A stretch of DNA of 64,000 nucleotides from positions 94,348 to 158,347 of the forward strand of contig QEOQ01000106.1 in the NCBI GenBank assembly GCA_010279815.1, read 5' to 3'. Position numbers and translations under genes: made by a program. Under the pieces are notes generated by a model. The model ran no database searches. It saw only the letters and a program-made list of their open reading frames with translations, and was not told the DNA's origin. Below are positions 42,784 through 53,001 of this stretch, one piece after another. The DNA is from Brachionus plicatilis. Taxonomy: Eukaryota; Rotifera; Eurotatoria; Ploima; Brachionidae. The number at the start of each line of letters is the position of its first letter. Position 1 is the stretch's first letter.

Positions 42784-43436
42784 AAAAATGACCGAAAAAT
42801 TGTTGGAAAGAAAAATTGCCACCTTGTTTACAAGACTGGACATTGACGGAAATGGACTGCTCGACCAAGCTGATTTGGGAAGATGGGCTGACAAATTGTT
42901 GGCATCTAGAAGTTTAGATGCTGAAGGCGAAAAACAACTCAGAGCTAGACTTGACTTTTTGTGGACTGCTTTCTTTGCTCCAGCTGATACTGATAATGCT
43001 GGCACAGTTGACCTTGCTAAAATGACCAATTATTTAAAGGATATGGTTGCCGATGAGGCCAAGAGACAAGATTTAAAGTCATTGTTGCCACAAATTTTTG
43101 ATGCCATCGATTCAGACAAGAGTGGTTCACTCAACAAAGAAAAATATACCAAATTTTTCAAAGCCTTGAATGTGAACGATGAAGCTCTTGCCAACAAAGT
43201 ATTCGAATCGATTGATTCAAAGGGAACTGGATCAGTTTCAAAAGAAGAATTTGCTGAATTCGGCAAGAATTTTTTCACATGTGCTGAAAACGAGCCAGCC
43301 AGTTTACTTTTTGGACCTTTGGTTTAAGAAGAAATTGATTTTAAAATTTAATTTTGTTTTAGTTTTTGATCAATAAATTTATTTTTATATTTTTAAAATT
43401 TTAATTTCAGTATTTTTTAGCAAAATTATTCTTTCA
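42784..43436. repeat. Right arm of the 0.65-kb palindrome (EF-hand gene B)
   Basis: Inverse of 41755-42409, including the 3' UTR with GATCAATAAATTTATTTTTA. Identity ends at CTTTCA (43436), five bases before a dispersed repeat begins. Confidence 0.93.
42788..43327 (+). CDS. Sarcoplasmic-type EF-hand calcium-binding protein, copy B
   Basis: 179 residues starting MTEKLLERK (copies A and C have MAEK). Nearly identical to copy A at DNA level, including silent positions. It shares Asp75 and Asn136 with copy C, not with neighbour A, so sequence exchange among all three copies is likely. The four EF loops have the same Lys substitutions at positions 78, 119 and 145. TATAAAT at 42725 precedes it; AATAAATTTATT lies ~45 bases after the stop. 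Expected role: cytosolic calcium buffering, probably in muscle. Confidence 0.93.
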   Translation: MTEKLLERKIATLFTRLDIDGNGLLDQADLGRWADKLLASRSLDAEGEKQLRARLDFLWTAFFAPADTDNAGTVDLAKMTNYLKDMVADEAKRQDLKSLLPQIFDAIDSDKSGSLNKEKYTKFFKALNVNDEALANKVFESIDSKGTGSVSKEEFAEFGKNFFTCAENEPASLLFGPLV

Positions 43437-43440
43437 AATT

Positions 43441-44028
43441 AGGGTCGGTTAGGTGAACTAAGGGTGTTCTATTACTTGGAAAATTCCTGTTCTCAGGTTT
43501 TTTTTAACTTTGATTTCACCTAATCTAAAAATTGTTCACCTATTTTTAAATTTTTTCATCTATTTAGATAAATAACCTTTTCGTGAGCAAAAAAATGAGG
43601 TGAACTTATAGTTCACAAACCCAAGAACAAGAATTGTTCGCATAATATCTGAACTATGGTTCACTAGATCGAGTTTTTCAACGATTGAATATTAATTAAC
43701 ATCTATATGAATTATTTATCTTTTTTTTTCATATTTTTTTCATATATTTTATTTTTATTCTGAAGGAGCATTAGCTCAGTACAGATAAACAAATAAATAA
43801 ATAAATTTTTCAAAAGTTAAAAGAGAATTTTTTTTTCAAATTTCGAAATAAAAATTAAACTCATTCTATTTCATTCAAGAATTTAATTTCAAATATGAAA
43901 ATGCTTGCAATATTAACTTAAAATTATTTTTTTATTTGAGACTGAAAAAAGTATTTAAAACATCGCACTTTTTCAATGTTATTTCAACATTAGATACATT
44001 TTGTAATTCAAAAACAAAAGATTAAACC
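43441..44028. mobile_element. Partial second copy of the 7250-8468 element
   Basis: Starts at GTCGGTTAGGTGAACTA and ends ..AGATTAAACC, colinear with about 7450-8468. It shares the inner TTAGGTGAAC motifs, the TAGCTCAGTACAGATAAAC tail module (43771-43793) and the right terminal repeat. Its left terminal repeat is missing. Confidence 0.7.
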
Positions 44029-44048
44029 ATTTTTATAAAGGATTTTTT

Positions 44049-45171
44049 AAGAGTTGTTTATAAGTGCCAAAATAAAGTCCAAGTCATTAAAAAAAGTCCA
44101 AATCCGGACTTCAGATCATGTTAGGCAATGAAAAATGAAATAAATATATTGACAGTAGTTGAGAAATAGGCGGTTTTTCGTGATCTTCCATTGAATATAA
44201 TTTTACTTGAATAATTACTCTAGATAAATGGAAAAAGAGGAAAATTTATTTGGTTAATATGTAAAAAAGTTATATATAAATGAGCATTAATTTATTTGAA
44301 CTAAACAATAATTTTATAAAATCAACATTAATTGACTTACGTGCTGACATTAAGGAAAAAAATGAAAAAAATTTAGGAGGAAAAATCTTACATTTAATAA
44401 TAAAATAAGAAAAAAAATGAAAATAAGAATTAAACATTTACCAGCAAATGATAAAATTAAGATTTCTGATAAAGAAATCCATCGTTATGACAATGATAGA
44501 TTCAATTCATTTGCCATATTCAAAAATGTACAATTTGGTAAATGATTTTTTTTTATTCCAAAAAACAACGATTGGAAAAAAAGCACTTGGAGTTGTCTTG
44601 GATTCTTAAAAAATTACATGTTTAAACATAACATTGGAATGTAAATAAGATTTAAGTACTTCAAACCACCACCTGAAGCCAAAAATGTAGAAATTGGTAG
44701 CAAAAGTAAACGAGGCAGACCTGCAAAGCAAAAAGTGCTTTACTAGTACCATAATGTTTTGATTAATGTTATTTTCTTATAAATTTTATGTGCATTTTTT
44801 ACTTTTATAATGCTTAAAAAAGATTGTTTAATGATATTTTTTAAAAAAATTAATGTTTGTTTCTATTAAATTTACTGCTCAAAAATAAAAAATTAATGCT
44901 CGTTCAGTATTATTTTAATGCTCAAATAAATACAAGCCTTTGTAAAACTGGAAATAAAATTGACCCTGGAATCTCGGAACTTCGAGTCATCAAGATCAAC
45001 ACAATTTATTATTTTAAAATACTATTAAAAATTTTCTTGTCATGATATTCATCTAGAAAAAAAATTGATAAGTTTTTGGACTTTTGAAAAAAAACAACAT
45101 TTTAAAAAAAATCAAAAAAAAAGTCGGAAATTGGACTTGACTTGAAACTTGTGACTTTTAAAACAACTCTG
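44049..45171 (+). mobile_element. 1.1-kb hAT-like element with perfect 8-bp target duplication
   Basis: The ends pair as AAGAGTTGTTTATAAGTGCC.. (left) and ..TTTTAAAACAACTCTG (right, inverse CAGAGTTGTTTTAAAAGTCA). GATTTTTT flanks on both sides (44041-44048 and 45172-45179). An 8-bp duplication with CAGAG-type tips is typical of hAT. The interior unexpectedly holds a relic of a MULE transposase C terminus (44567-44746). No hAT transposase was seen. Confidence 0.8.
44567..44746 (+). pseudogene. MULE transposase C-terminal relic (SWIM finger plus AT-hook)
   Basis: The frame reads NDWKKSTWSCLGFLKNYMFK, then HNIGM, a stop, then IRFKYFKPPPEAKNVEIGSK and SKRGRPAKQKVLY to a TAG. This matches the SWIM finger of MULE-type transposases (C-x-C..FLK.Y.C-x-H..GMA) with its first and third cysteines mutated, followed by an AT-hook KRGRPAK. 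The in-frame stop and lost zinc ligands show that it is dead. Upstream, 44400-44540 has further short open pieces that may belong to it. Confidence 0.65.
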
Positions 45172-45267
45172 GATTTTTTGCCTTTTTTTTATTACTTAAC
45201 ATTCTCTGAATTTTTTTTTAATTAAAATTTTTTAAAGAAAATAATAAGAAAAAATAATTTGAATATA

Positions 45268-45430
45268 CAGTACTGCTACGAAAAACTGTTTTTACGTAAT
45301 TTTACGTAATTTAACGTAAAATTACCAAAGTAAAAAAAAGTAAATTTACCGGATCATCCAGTAAAATTTTTTTAAATTAAAATTTACTTTACTTTCTTTT
45401 ACGTAATTTTACGTAAAAAGTAAAAATTCC
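45268..45430. mobile_element. Degraded Tc1/mariner MITE
   Basis: TA (45266-45267) is followed by CAGTACTGCTACGAAAAACT and repeated TTACGTAATTTTACGTAA. The inverse TTACGTAATTTTACGTAA motif recurs near 45400-45418, but the right tip is gone. The tip shares CAGTACTGC with the Tc1 end at 60103-60112. Confidence 0.55.
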
Positions 45431-45474
45431 AAAAAATACTACTTTTTTTGAGAATTTTGACATTTTTTGACTTC

Positions 45475-45509
45475 GCCATTTCGGCATCAGAAGCTGATGC
45501 CGAAATGGC
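45475..45509. repeat. Perfect 16-bp hairpin with 3-nt loop
   Basis: GCCATTTCGGCATCAG at 45475-45490 and its exact inverse at 45494-45509, loop AAG. GC-richer than the surroundings. Confidence 0.85.
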
Positions 45510-46154
45510 CAAAGAAAAATGCCAAAATTATATAAATCATTTAAAAAAGGTTTTAATTATTTTTTATTAATAACTTATTATTCCTTTTGTATGTAATTAC
45601 TGTTTAAAAGTAATTTACGCAAGCAATTTAACTTGAAGTTAAAGACAATAAACGAAAAATATGGATCAAATGCTCAAATCCCATCGGTGTATTCACCTCA
45701 ACAAAGAAGGATTCTTTTTGTCGAACCTGTTATTCCTCACCACTTTAAAAGCCTAGAATTTAAACTCGTGAATAATTATTATTTATTATAAACTAAACAT
45801 TCGTATATATTTTTTTTATTTTAATAAAAGAATTTTCAAAAGCAGACAACATCTGAATGCCATGTCAAAAAACCTCAATTTAAAAATCAAGTATCTGTAA
45901 AATTTATTTTAAAATTTCAAAGCTCTTATTCAATAAATATTTTTTCAATCACGTTCATTTTTATTTGATTTTGTAAAATTTTAGGACTTAGCATTTAATT
46001 TTTCTAGTTATCAAAAGCATTAGATCAGTTAAGTTTTAAAGTATTAAATTTTTGACTTTAAGCTTTAGCATTTGATATGTAGTATTCATTTTCACTTGAT
46101 ATGTAGAACTCTTTTTGGCATTTTGAAGTTGATGATCAGTTCAAAATATTCAAT

Positions 46155-46593
46155 CAGGGTTGGTAAAAAGTCAATTTTTAAAGTCAGAAACGTTAAAAGT
46201 CAAAGGCAAAGTCGACTTTTAATTTGAATTTATTTTGGAATCAAAGTAAAAGTCAGACTTTGAAATTTTTTTTATTTATTTTAAAGTCTTGGCTTTAACT
46301 TTCATTTTAATAATTTAGACTTGAACTAGACCGCTAAAATAGCTACCTGAAGCGGCAATCCATCTGTCAGGATCACAGTCATATGATTTTTTACCGTTCC
46401 AGGTAGCTATTTTAGCGGCCTCTCAAATAAGAATCCTTAAGAAAGCGTCGTTTTAAGAAAAAAAAATTAAAAAAAAAAGTTTTTACTTGACTTCAAAAAA
46501 ATAAGTTTTAAAGTCAAAGTTTTGACTTGACTTGAAAAAGGAAAAAAATTTAAGTCAAAGTCCACACTTGACTTTGACTTTTGACCAACTCTG
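46155..46593. mobile_element. 439-bp hAT-like MITE with internal stem
   Basis: Ends CAGGGTTGGTAAAAAGTCAA and, inverse, CAGAGTTGGTCAAAAGTCAA. Flanks TATTCAAT and GATTTAAT match at 6 of 8 positions, a worn 8-bp duplication. The subterminal parts are rich in AAGTCAAAGTC motifs. An inner inverted repeat pairs 46331-46349 (CCGCTAAAATAGCTACCTG) with 46400-46418 perfectly. Non-coding, related by its tips to the 44049-45171 element. Confidence 0.75.
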
Positions 46594-47647
46594 GATTTAA
46601 TTAAATTAAAATAAACTTTAAAAAAATCAGTTAAATACATTTAAATATAAAAATCGATTTTATCAATGGATTGAGAAAATGTTTATTCAATTCTTTTTTA
46701 TTTTTTAAGTAAACATAAAATGTTAATCATGTTACATTCAAATTATTTTAATTAAATCAAATATTTATTTTAATATCTAAAAATAAACGTTTTGAATTGA
46801 AATGATATTTTGAATTGATCATCAACTTCAAGATGCCCTCTTTTTGTGCTAAATTTTTTGTTAAATTTTCTATTTCTAAAAACCTCTTACTCGAAAATGT
46901 CTCTTTAAACAAAATTGGTCCTGAAAGTAAACATATCTTAATTAAAAATTTTACAATTAAAAAATTCATGTCTAATTAGTTTACAGAACTTAAAAAGGAA
47001 ATAATCATTGATTTTTAATTTAAGTTTACTCAAAGCTCTAGATAAAATATTTGCTTCCTGATCAAACTAGTTAAGTTGTAAATCAATGAAAATTGCTGTT
47101 AACTATTCCTAGTAGGTTTAACAACAAATTGACAGCTTAATACGGGACTGAATTGGATTTTTTGCTGATTTATTAATTTTAAAAATTCTAAAAATATTGA
47201 TCGCTGCGAAACAAACCAAGTCATTAATAATATTAAAAAAATAACTTCCCTAGGTTGATGAATTTAGCGCTTTGTTTAAAGATTGAATTAGATTGACAAA
47301 ACTAATTCTTTATCACGATTTAAACCCAACGTAAAGCAAACTTGAGATTGCATTAAATTTCATCTGAATTTTGTTGGAGCAATCCGAAGAGATTGATAGA
47401 ACTAATTAATCGAAAATATTTGCTTTTCACAATTTAATCAAACTTGTCTTGAGGAAATTAGAACCTAAACTTAAGCTAGCAAATCTGACAAAAAAAAATA
47501 AATCGATAAGACCTAATTTTTTTTACCAAATCATGAAATAAACTTATTTCAAATAATGTCTCTATAGGCAAAAATTGCTCATTGAAAACATTATTTTAAG
47601 TTTTGAATTTTTTAAATAAATTTTTTAGAAATTATTTTCAATTAAAA
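46594..47647. other. Intergenic upstream of EF-hand gene D
   Basis: AT-rich. A possible 5' UTR acceptor (AAATTTTTTAG at 47619-47629) precedes the gene D start codon. No other feature seen. Confidence 0.4.
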
Positions 47648-48190
47648 ATGGTCGAACAATTGCTTAAAAAAAAAGTTGCCACTTTGTTCCAAAGATTGGA
47701 TGTGGACGGGAACGGATCAATCGACCAGACCGATTTGGCCAAATGGGCTGACAAGTTGGTCTCTTACGGGAACATAGATGCTGATGGCGAAGCGAATCTA
47801 AGAGCCAAAATGGACACCATGTGGAAGGAATACTTCGATCCAGCTGATACAGACAAGTCAGGTTCGATTAGCTTTGATGAAATGTACGCTTACTTTGAGA
47901 CTGCGGTGGCTGATGATAATAAAAAAGACGTGCTCAAGTCTATATTGCCGCTCATTTTTGACGCTATTGACTCGGACAAAAGCGCCTCGGTGACAAAGCT
48001 TGAATTTGCCAATTATTTTAAAAGCTTAAATATACACGACCCAATGGTCGCAAATCAGGTATTCGAATCAATGGATGTTAATTCAGATGGTACACTCAGC
48101 AAAGAAGAATTTACTGAATTTGGCAAAAATTATTTTACTTGTGCAGATATGGATCCAGCTTCATTGCTTTTTGGGCCATTAATTGATTAA
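47648..48190 (+). CDS. Sarcoplasmic-type EF-hand calcium-binding protein, paralogue D
   Basis: 180 residues, about half identical to copies A-C, with the same length, spacing and ..ASLLFGPL end. Start chosen at MVEQLLKKK, which aligns with the MAEK start of the others; an open frame runs 45 bases further upstream but lacks an ATG. Its loops are closer to consensus: loop 1 DVDGNGSIDQTD, loop 2 DTDKSGSISFDE (Glu78), loop 3 DSDKSASVTKLE (Glu119 but Ala for Gly) and loop 4 DVNSDGTLSKEE. So this copy should bind more calcium than A-C. It is not part of the high-identity group and looks like the conserved family member. Likely a cytosolic calcium buffer. Confidence 0.93.
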   Translation: MVEQLLKKKVATLFQRLDVDGNGSIDQTDLAKWADKLVSYGNIDADGEANLRAKMDTMWKEYFDPADTDKSGSISFDEMYAYFETAVADDNKKDVLKSILPLIFDAIDSDKSASVTKLEFANYFKSLNIHDPMVANQVFESMDVNSDGTLSKEEFTEFGKNYFTCADMDPASLLFGPLID

Positions 48191-49414
48191 AAAATAGCAG
48201 TGTTCATTTTTTTAAAATTAGTTACAGTAGATATTTTAGCTTTTAAATAAATTTTTTGACCAACATTAATTTGATTAATTCCTTTAAATTTAAATTAAGG
48301 TGGTGTTTTGAATGTGAATAAATTTCACATATTATTAATAATTTAATGCTATATTTTAGATTGGCTATAAATTAAAAAAAAGAAAAAAAAATCATTTTAA
48401 ATAATGTTACATGTTAGATTTTTTAAAGTTTTTATTAATTATTTTGGCCACAAAATTACCATGAAGCAGAAGGACACATACCATTTCTCTAATTTTCTTG
48501 AAATATTCAAGATTTTTTTAATGAGATTTCAGGTAGAAGAAATACACATAGAATAATTTTTAATAGAAAAAAAAATTAATCTCAATTAAGAAAAAAAAGA
48601 ATTCACAAAATTCAATTCGAAAAAATTTTAAAATCCTAATATAAAATTCAATAATTCCAAATCGAAAAATCCAAAGTGCTAGATTAAAGTTTAAACAAAA
48701 GTCTGCTTATTGAAAAAACAAATGTATATTTAATAATTGTTTTTTAATCAATAGACAGCCTAAACAATTGTTCTAATAAATGATACTAATGATAATATTG
48801 AATAATTAGAAGACTTAACAAAATGCTCAAGCTATCAAAGGCTTTGTAAAAAAAAAGTTTTTTATAAAATAAAATTTAAATCTTTCTCAAAAAATAAAAC
48901 ATTTAATTTATTTTTTCTTATTATTATCTTTCAAAAATTTAATTAGAAAAAATTCAAAGAATGTTAAATATTAAAAGAAAATATGTTTTCATAAATTTTA
49001 TTTGAGCCACTTCAATATTCAAAATGGTTAGACTATTCACAATCATTTTATATATCAATTGTATAATCTAAATGTAAAATTAAAAATCATGAAAGTTTTC
49101 ACCAAGACATGATTTATTCGCCGTCCAGAATATAGACCCAAATCAAAGTCTCATAGACTTTTAAATTAAATTGACTTTTAAATTCTTGTTTGCACTAAAA
49201 TCTTTGTCATAATAATAAGGACTAATATATCAATTATTGACAAAATATTTTAAGCTAAAATTTAGCTAACAAAAAAAAACTTAGCCTTGGAATTAAATTA
49301 AAAAAGAAAAAAAAGAATAAATCAATTTATTAGTATAAATAAAAATAAACTGAAAAATATCTGAACTAAATCTGCACTAGAAATATTATACTATGTATCT
49401 TGGTTGTTTGTTTT
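48191..49414. other. Intergenic between EF-hand genes D and C
   Basis: AT-rich, no gene or element recognised. Confidence 0.45.
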
Positions 49415-49957
49415 TTAATTTACCAAAGGTCCAAAAAGTAAACTGGCTGGCTCGTTTTCAGCACATGTGAAAAAATTCTTGCCAAATTCAGCAAACTCTT
49501 CTTTTGAAACTGATCCAGCTCCCTTTGAATCAATCGATTCGAATACTTTGTTGGCAAGAGCTTCATCGTTCACATTCAAGGCTTTGAAAAATTTGGTATA
49601 TTTTTCTTTGTTGAGTGAACCACTCTTGTCTGAATCGATGGCATCAAAAATTTGTGGCAACAATGACTTTAAATCTTGTCTCTTGGCCTCATCGGCAACC
49701 ATATCCTTTAAATAATTGGTCATTTTAGCAAGGTCAACTGTGCCAGCATTATCAGTATCAGCTGGAGCAAAGAAAGCAGTCCACAAAAAGTCAAGTCTAG
49801 CTCTAAGTTGTTTTTCGCCTTCAGCATCTAAACTTCTAGATGCCAACAATTTGTCAGCCCATCTTCCCAAATCAGCTTGGTCGAGCAATCCATTTCCGTC
49901 AATGTCCAGTCTTGTGAACAAGGTGGCAATTTTTCTTTCCAACAATTTTTCGGCCAT
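49415..49957 (-). CDS. Sarcoplasmic-type EF-hand calcium-binding protein, copy C
   Basis: 180 residues, nearly identical at DNA level to copies A and B from the ATG to the last codons. It ends FGPLVN because its stop differs. Similarity stops at both ends of the coding region: the 5' and 3' flanks are unrelated to A/B. It has Ala147 where A/B have Thr. EF loops carry the same Lys substitutions as A/B. A TATA box (CTATAAATAAAT on the minus strand, 50011-50022) lies ~60 bases upstream. Coding-only identity suggests gene conversion from A/B, or strong recent homogenisation. Confidence 0.92.
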   Translation of the reverse strand: MAEKLLERKIATLFTRLDIDGNGLLDQADLGRWADKLLASRSLDAEGEKQLRARLDFLWTAFFAPADTDNAGTVDLAKMTNYLKDMVADEAKRQDLKSLLPQIFDAIDSDKSGSLNKEKYTKFFKALNVNDEALANKVFESIDSKGAGSVSKEEFAEFGKNFFTCAENEPASLLFGPLVN

Positions 49958-50010
49958 TTTGAATTCTATGTCAAGTCTTTGAAATTATTGTTTCTTCATA
50001 ATGTTGTCAA

Positions 50011-50022
50011 ATTTATTTATAG
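50011..50022 (-). promoter_or_regulatory. TATA box of EF-hand gene C
   Basis: CTATAAATAAAT on the minus strand, 54-65 bases before the ATG, in GC-richer context (AAGCGGCTATAAATA). Confidence 0.5.
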
Positions 50023-50811
50023 CCGCTTTACGAGTTATTATCTTAAATCGTCAAAGCTTTTTATCTTATTTTTAATTTTAAATTTCATATTTTTAGATTA
50101 TTTTATACTTTGTTCAGCTTAATTTTTAATTATATCTTTATTTTGCTTTCAAAAGATTTAAATTTTCACTTTTTATCAAAATAATTATTTTAAAAAAGAT
50201 TAAAGGTTTTTTGTTTTTTTTTTGCATGCTGATAAAATAGATGCGTGTTGTTTTAAAATAATTTTTAAATGTAATTTTTTAAAAGAAAGCTTTAAATAAT
50301 AGACTAATTTGGATCAGTATGGTTTTTTATTTTTGATCTTTTTTTCTAGAAGATATTTCAGAGTTTTGATCTATCCATGTTTTAAAATTAAAACTTAGGC
50401 TTTCTTTAGCTTGAATTGTTCAATGAAATGATATTTAAAAAATTTAAATGAGAAATCGGTTCCTTAAAAAAGTTTTCAGCCTAAAATAATAAAATTATTA
50501 AAATTCGAAACTCTGCCGGATGTTCTTTAACACTTGTCAGATTATTTCGTTTGCAAATATCAAATGCTCCGTCAAAGTTTTCGTCAATGTAGATAATCCC
50601 GTGGAGTGTTTACCACCTATAAGATAATTTAGAAGTGGTTCGTCAGTGTACTTGTCAAGAATTGTTTTGATTCTACATAAAATAATAATTTTTTCATATA
50701 AAAGTGTGAATGAGAGTACTGGTCTACTAATTGCATCGGCATTCCCATGTTTTTATCCTTTTCTATACAGTTTGGCACAAAAAATAAGAATCAAACTGAA
50801 AAAAAAATAAA
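50023..50811. other. Intergenic
   Basis: AT-rich with a slightly GC-richer patch at 50500-50650 that I could not assign. No gene supported. Confidence 0.35.
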
Positions 50812-50816
50812 AATAT

Positions 50817-51238
50817 TTGGTTGTCCCTTAACAAAACGCGGAATGCGGAACGCGGATTGCGGAATTCCGCACTGAATTTTAGTGTTTTATTCCGCAATAT
50901 GACCCACTAAAACGAGGAATTCCGCATTTTAGTATTTAAATTTTATTTTGCGGAATTTAGTTGCGGAATATGTGGAATAAAAATAAATCAATTTTTAAAG
51001 TATACTTTATTGTTTTAAAAGATTTAATTTAATCATCATGAATGATTTTATTTAGACCTTAAAAAAAGTATAAAAATAAGTTTATTTTTACAGGAATACA
51101 AGTGGCAAAAAAATCAGTTATTTTTAGAAGAAAATGTCCTGAAACATATAAATTCAGCTGCTGAGATGCAGTATTCCTGTAAAAAATAAACTTAATTTTA
51201 TACTTTTTTAAAGTATTCCGCGTTTTAGGGACAACCAA
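50817..51238. mobile_element. 422-bp foldback element with GCGGAAT arrays and 5-bp target duplication
   Basis: TTGGTTGTCCCTTAACAAAA at the left pairs with the inverse of the right end (TTGGTTGTCCCTAAAACGCG). AATAT flanks both sides (50812-50816, 51239-51243). The left third has at least seven GCGGAAT/ATTCCGC motifs; the right third holds an inner stem pairing about 51067-51098 with 51172-51206. No ORF. Superfamily not identified. Confidence 0.75.
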
Positions 51239-51243
51239 AATAT

Positions 51244-52229
51244 TACTTTTTTGCGATTAAAATTATCTTTAATTATGATTTTTTATGCTTGAATTAGGTA
51301 TCTAATTAAAGCTCATTTTTTCTCTATTTTAATCAATTATAACATTTAAGCTTAAAAATAAAAATATCTCTATTAATTAGCTCCAATAAAATGAAACGGG
51401 AGCCACTCGAAAGATACATAGAATAAAAAAAAAGTAGAATCGATAATTGATATAAAAAAGGTAGAATCAATGATTAATTTTTCGATAACGATTTATTTTA
51501 AATAAAATTTTTTCTCTAGAATTAAAGTTTTCTTGTACGACTTGACATTGATTCCTCCTTTTTCTTGTTTCAACTAGTTTAGAAGCTTGGTAATTTTTGT
51601 TTGATCTCAATTTTGAAATTAGTGTAGAATTTTGGCTCATTTTTAAAAATTTTAGTTTTATTTTTTAAAAGAGTTTTTATATTAAAGTGTATAAAACAAA
51701 GTTTTGATTTATATTTTCAAAGTGTCATTGGTATCTAAACAAAAAATTTTGTATTCATAAGTTCTAGAATTTTTTGTTTTTCTATCAATTATTTTTCGAG
51801 AGAATATTACCTGAAATAATTAATTCCTGTCTTAGATAATTTTCTTTGCTTTATTTCATTAACCATAAGTGAATAACCATTTTAATCGAATCAAACTCAT
51901 TTCAGTTAAAATTTAAATATTTTTTTTCTCTTTTTGTTTTTAATTTTAATTATTTTTTATAAAATAATTTTCTACGAAATTTTTCTAAATTTTTTACATT
52001 GTATCGTGACAATAGGGTTTAAACGAAGGCTAAAGCTATTCGGACAAACCCAGAAGAAACCCAAAATTTTTTAATTAATAAGATAAAAAAAAAGTGAATA
52101 ACCAAAAATAATTAGTTTATTTCCAAATTAATGAAAAATTGTCTAAATTTTTAACATTTTTTATTGTTTAACCAAACATTTTTTTGCATTATCTTTTCGA
52201 CCTGCTTTATTTTTTGGAGCAATAGGCCG
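51244..52229. other. Intergenic, AT-rich
   Basis: No gene or clear repeat recognised. Confidence 0.4.
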
Positions 52230-52350
52230 AAGCTGAAATTGATGAACTTAAGAAGTATGTGGCCATAACCAAAACCACAAGCTGACAAAGTGCAGCGTTA
52301 TAAACTGCACTCACACTGTATGTGTTACAGCTTACACTACTACTACTACT
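52215..52350. repeat. GC-richer repeat-like segment with TAC triplet run
   Basis: GGAGCAATAGGCCGAAGCTG.. to ..GTTACAGCTTACACTACTAC then TACTACT is distinct in composition from its flanks and ends in a triplet run. This is suggestive of a SINE or retroelement end. No second copy is present in the window, so the call is weak. Confidence 0.25.
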
Positions 52351-52559
52351 AAAGTAATTAATAAATTTGATGAAATAATAATTTTTTTTTTGGTGAAATA
52401 AAATTGTTCTGGTGAAAAATATATTTATTTGGTTCATTTTTTATTATTTTTTTGGTGATTTATTTTGGTGAAGTATTTAATAATTATTTGGTTAAGTAGA
52501 AATTTAGTGCCTTTTTAGACCATGCTTGTAATAAATTGCGGCAATTAACTTGATAGCTG

Positions 52560-53001
52560 ATCTTATTAAAGAAAGACTCCCAAAAATTTGCCAAAAATTG
52601 AGAAAAAATGGACCAAGAAACAGTCGCGATAACTTTTTTATTAACAATTGTAATATTCAATACGATAAGTTTTTTTCAATCGAATGGGGAATAAAAGAAG
52701 GCGAAAACCGTTCGGGATATTTCTAGGGATACAGCTATTTTTAGCAACGACTCGAACTTTGAAGTCCTAAATTGTAAATTTAGAGTCTTTGTCAAAACAA
52801 TTCCAAAATGAGATATATCATCCCAAGTTCTGTATCCCAAAAGTTCAAAAGACCGGAGGCTCAGTCGGTATATGGGGTTGCATGTCTTACGAAGGAGTGG
52901 GTTTTTGCTCAATATATACCAAAAGAAAAAATCAATATGTATACATGGAAACCCATGATAAATTATTGAAAATTCCGACTGAAATCTTTAACGTATCCTA
53001 A
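52560..53001 (+). pseudogene. Tc1/mariner-like transposase relic (catalytic core)
   Basis: One frame gives FSNDSNFEVLNCKFRVFVKT, the F-S-D-E-S.F block with the first catalytic Asp region of Tc1 transposases. After a frame break it continues YHPKFCIPKVQKTGGSVGIW and GCMSYEGVGF, the conserved GGGSVMVWGC..GVG block. Upstream 52560-52690 contains decayed sequence consistent with the linker. Stops (TGA at 52807) and frameshifts show that it is dead. No inverted ends were found. Confidence 0.75.

Noticed and set aside
47603..47647. 15-codon N-terminal extension of EF-hand gene D
   Set aside because: No ATG, and it crosses a probable splice acceptor. The ATG at 47648 aligns with the starts of copies A-C.
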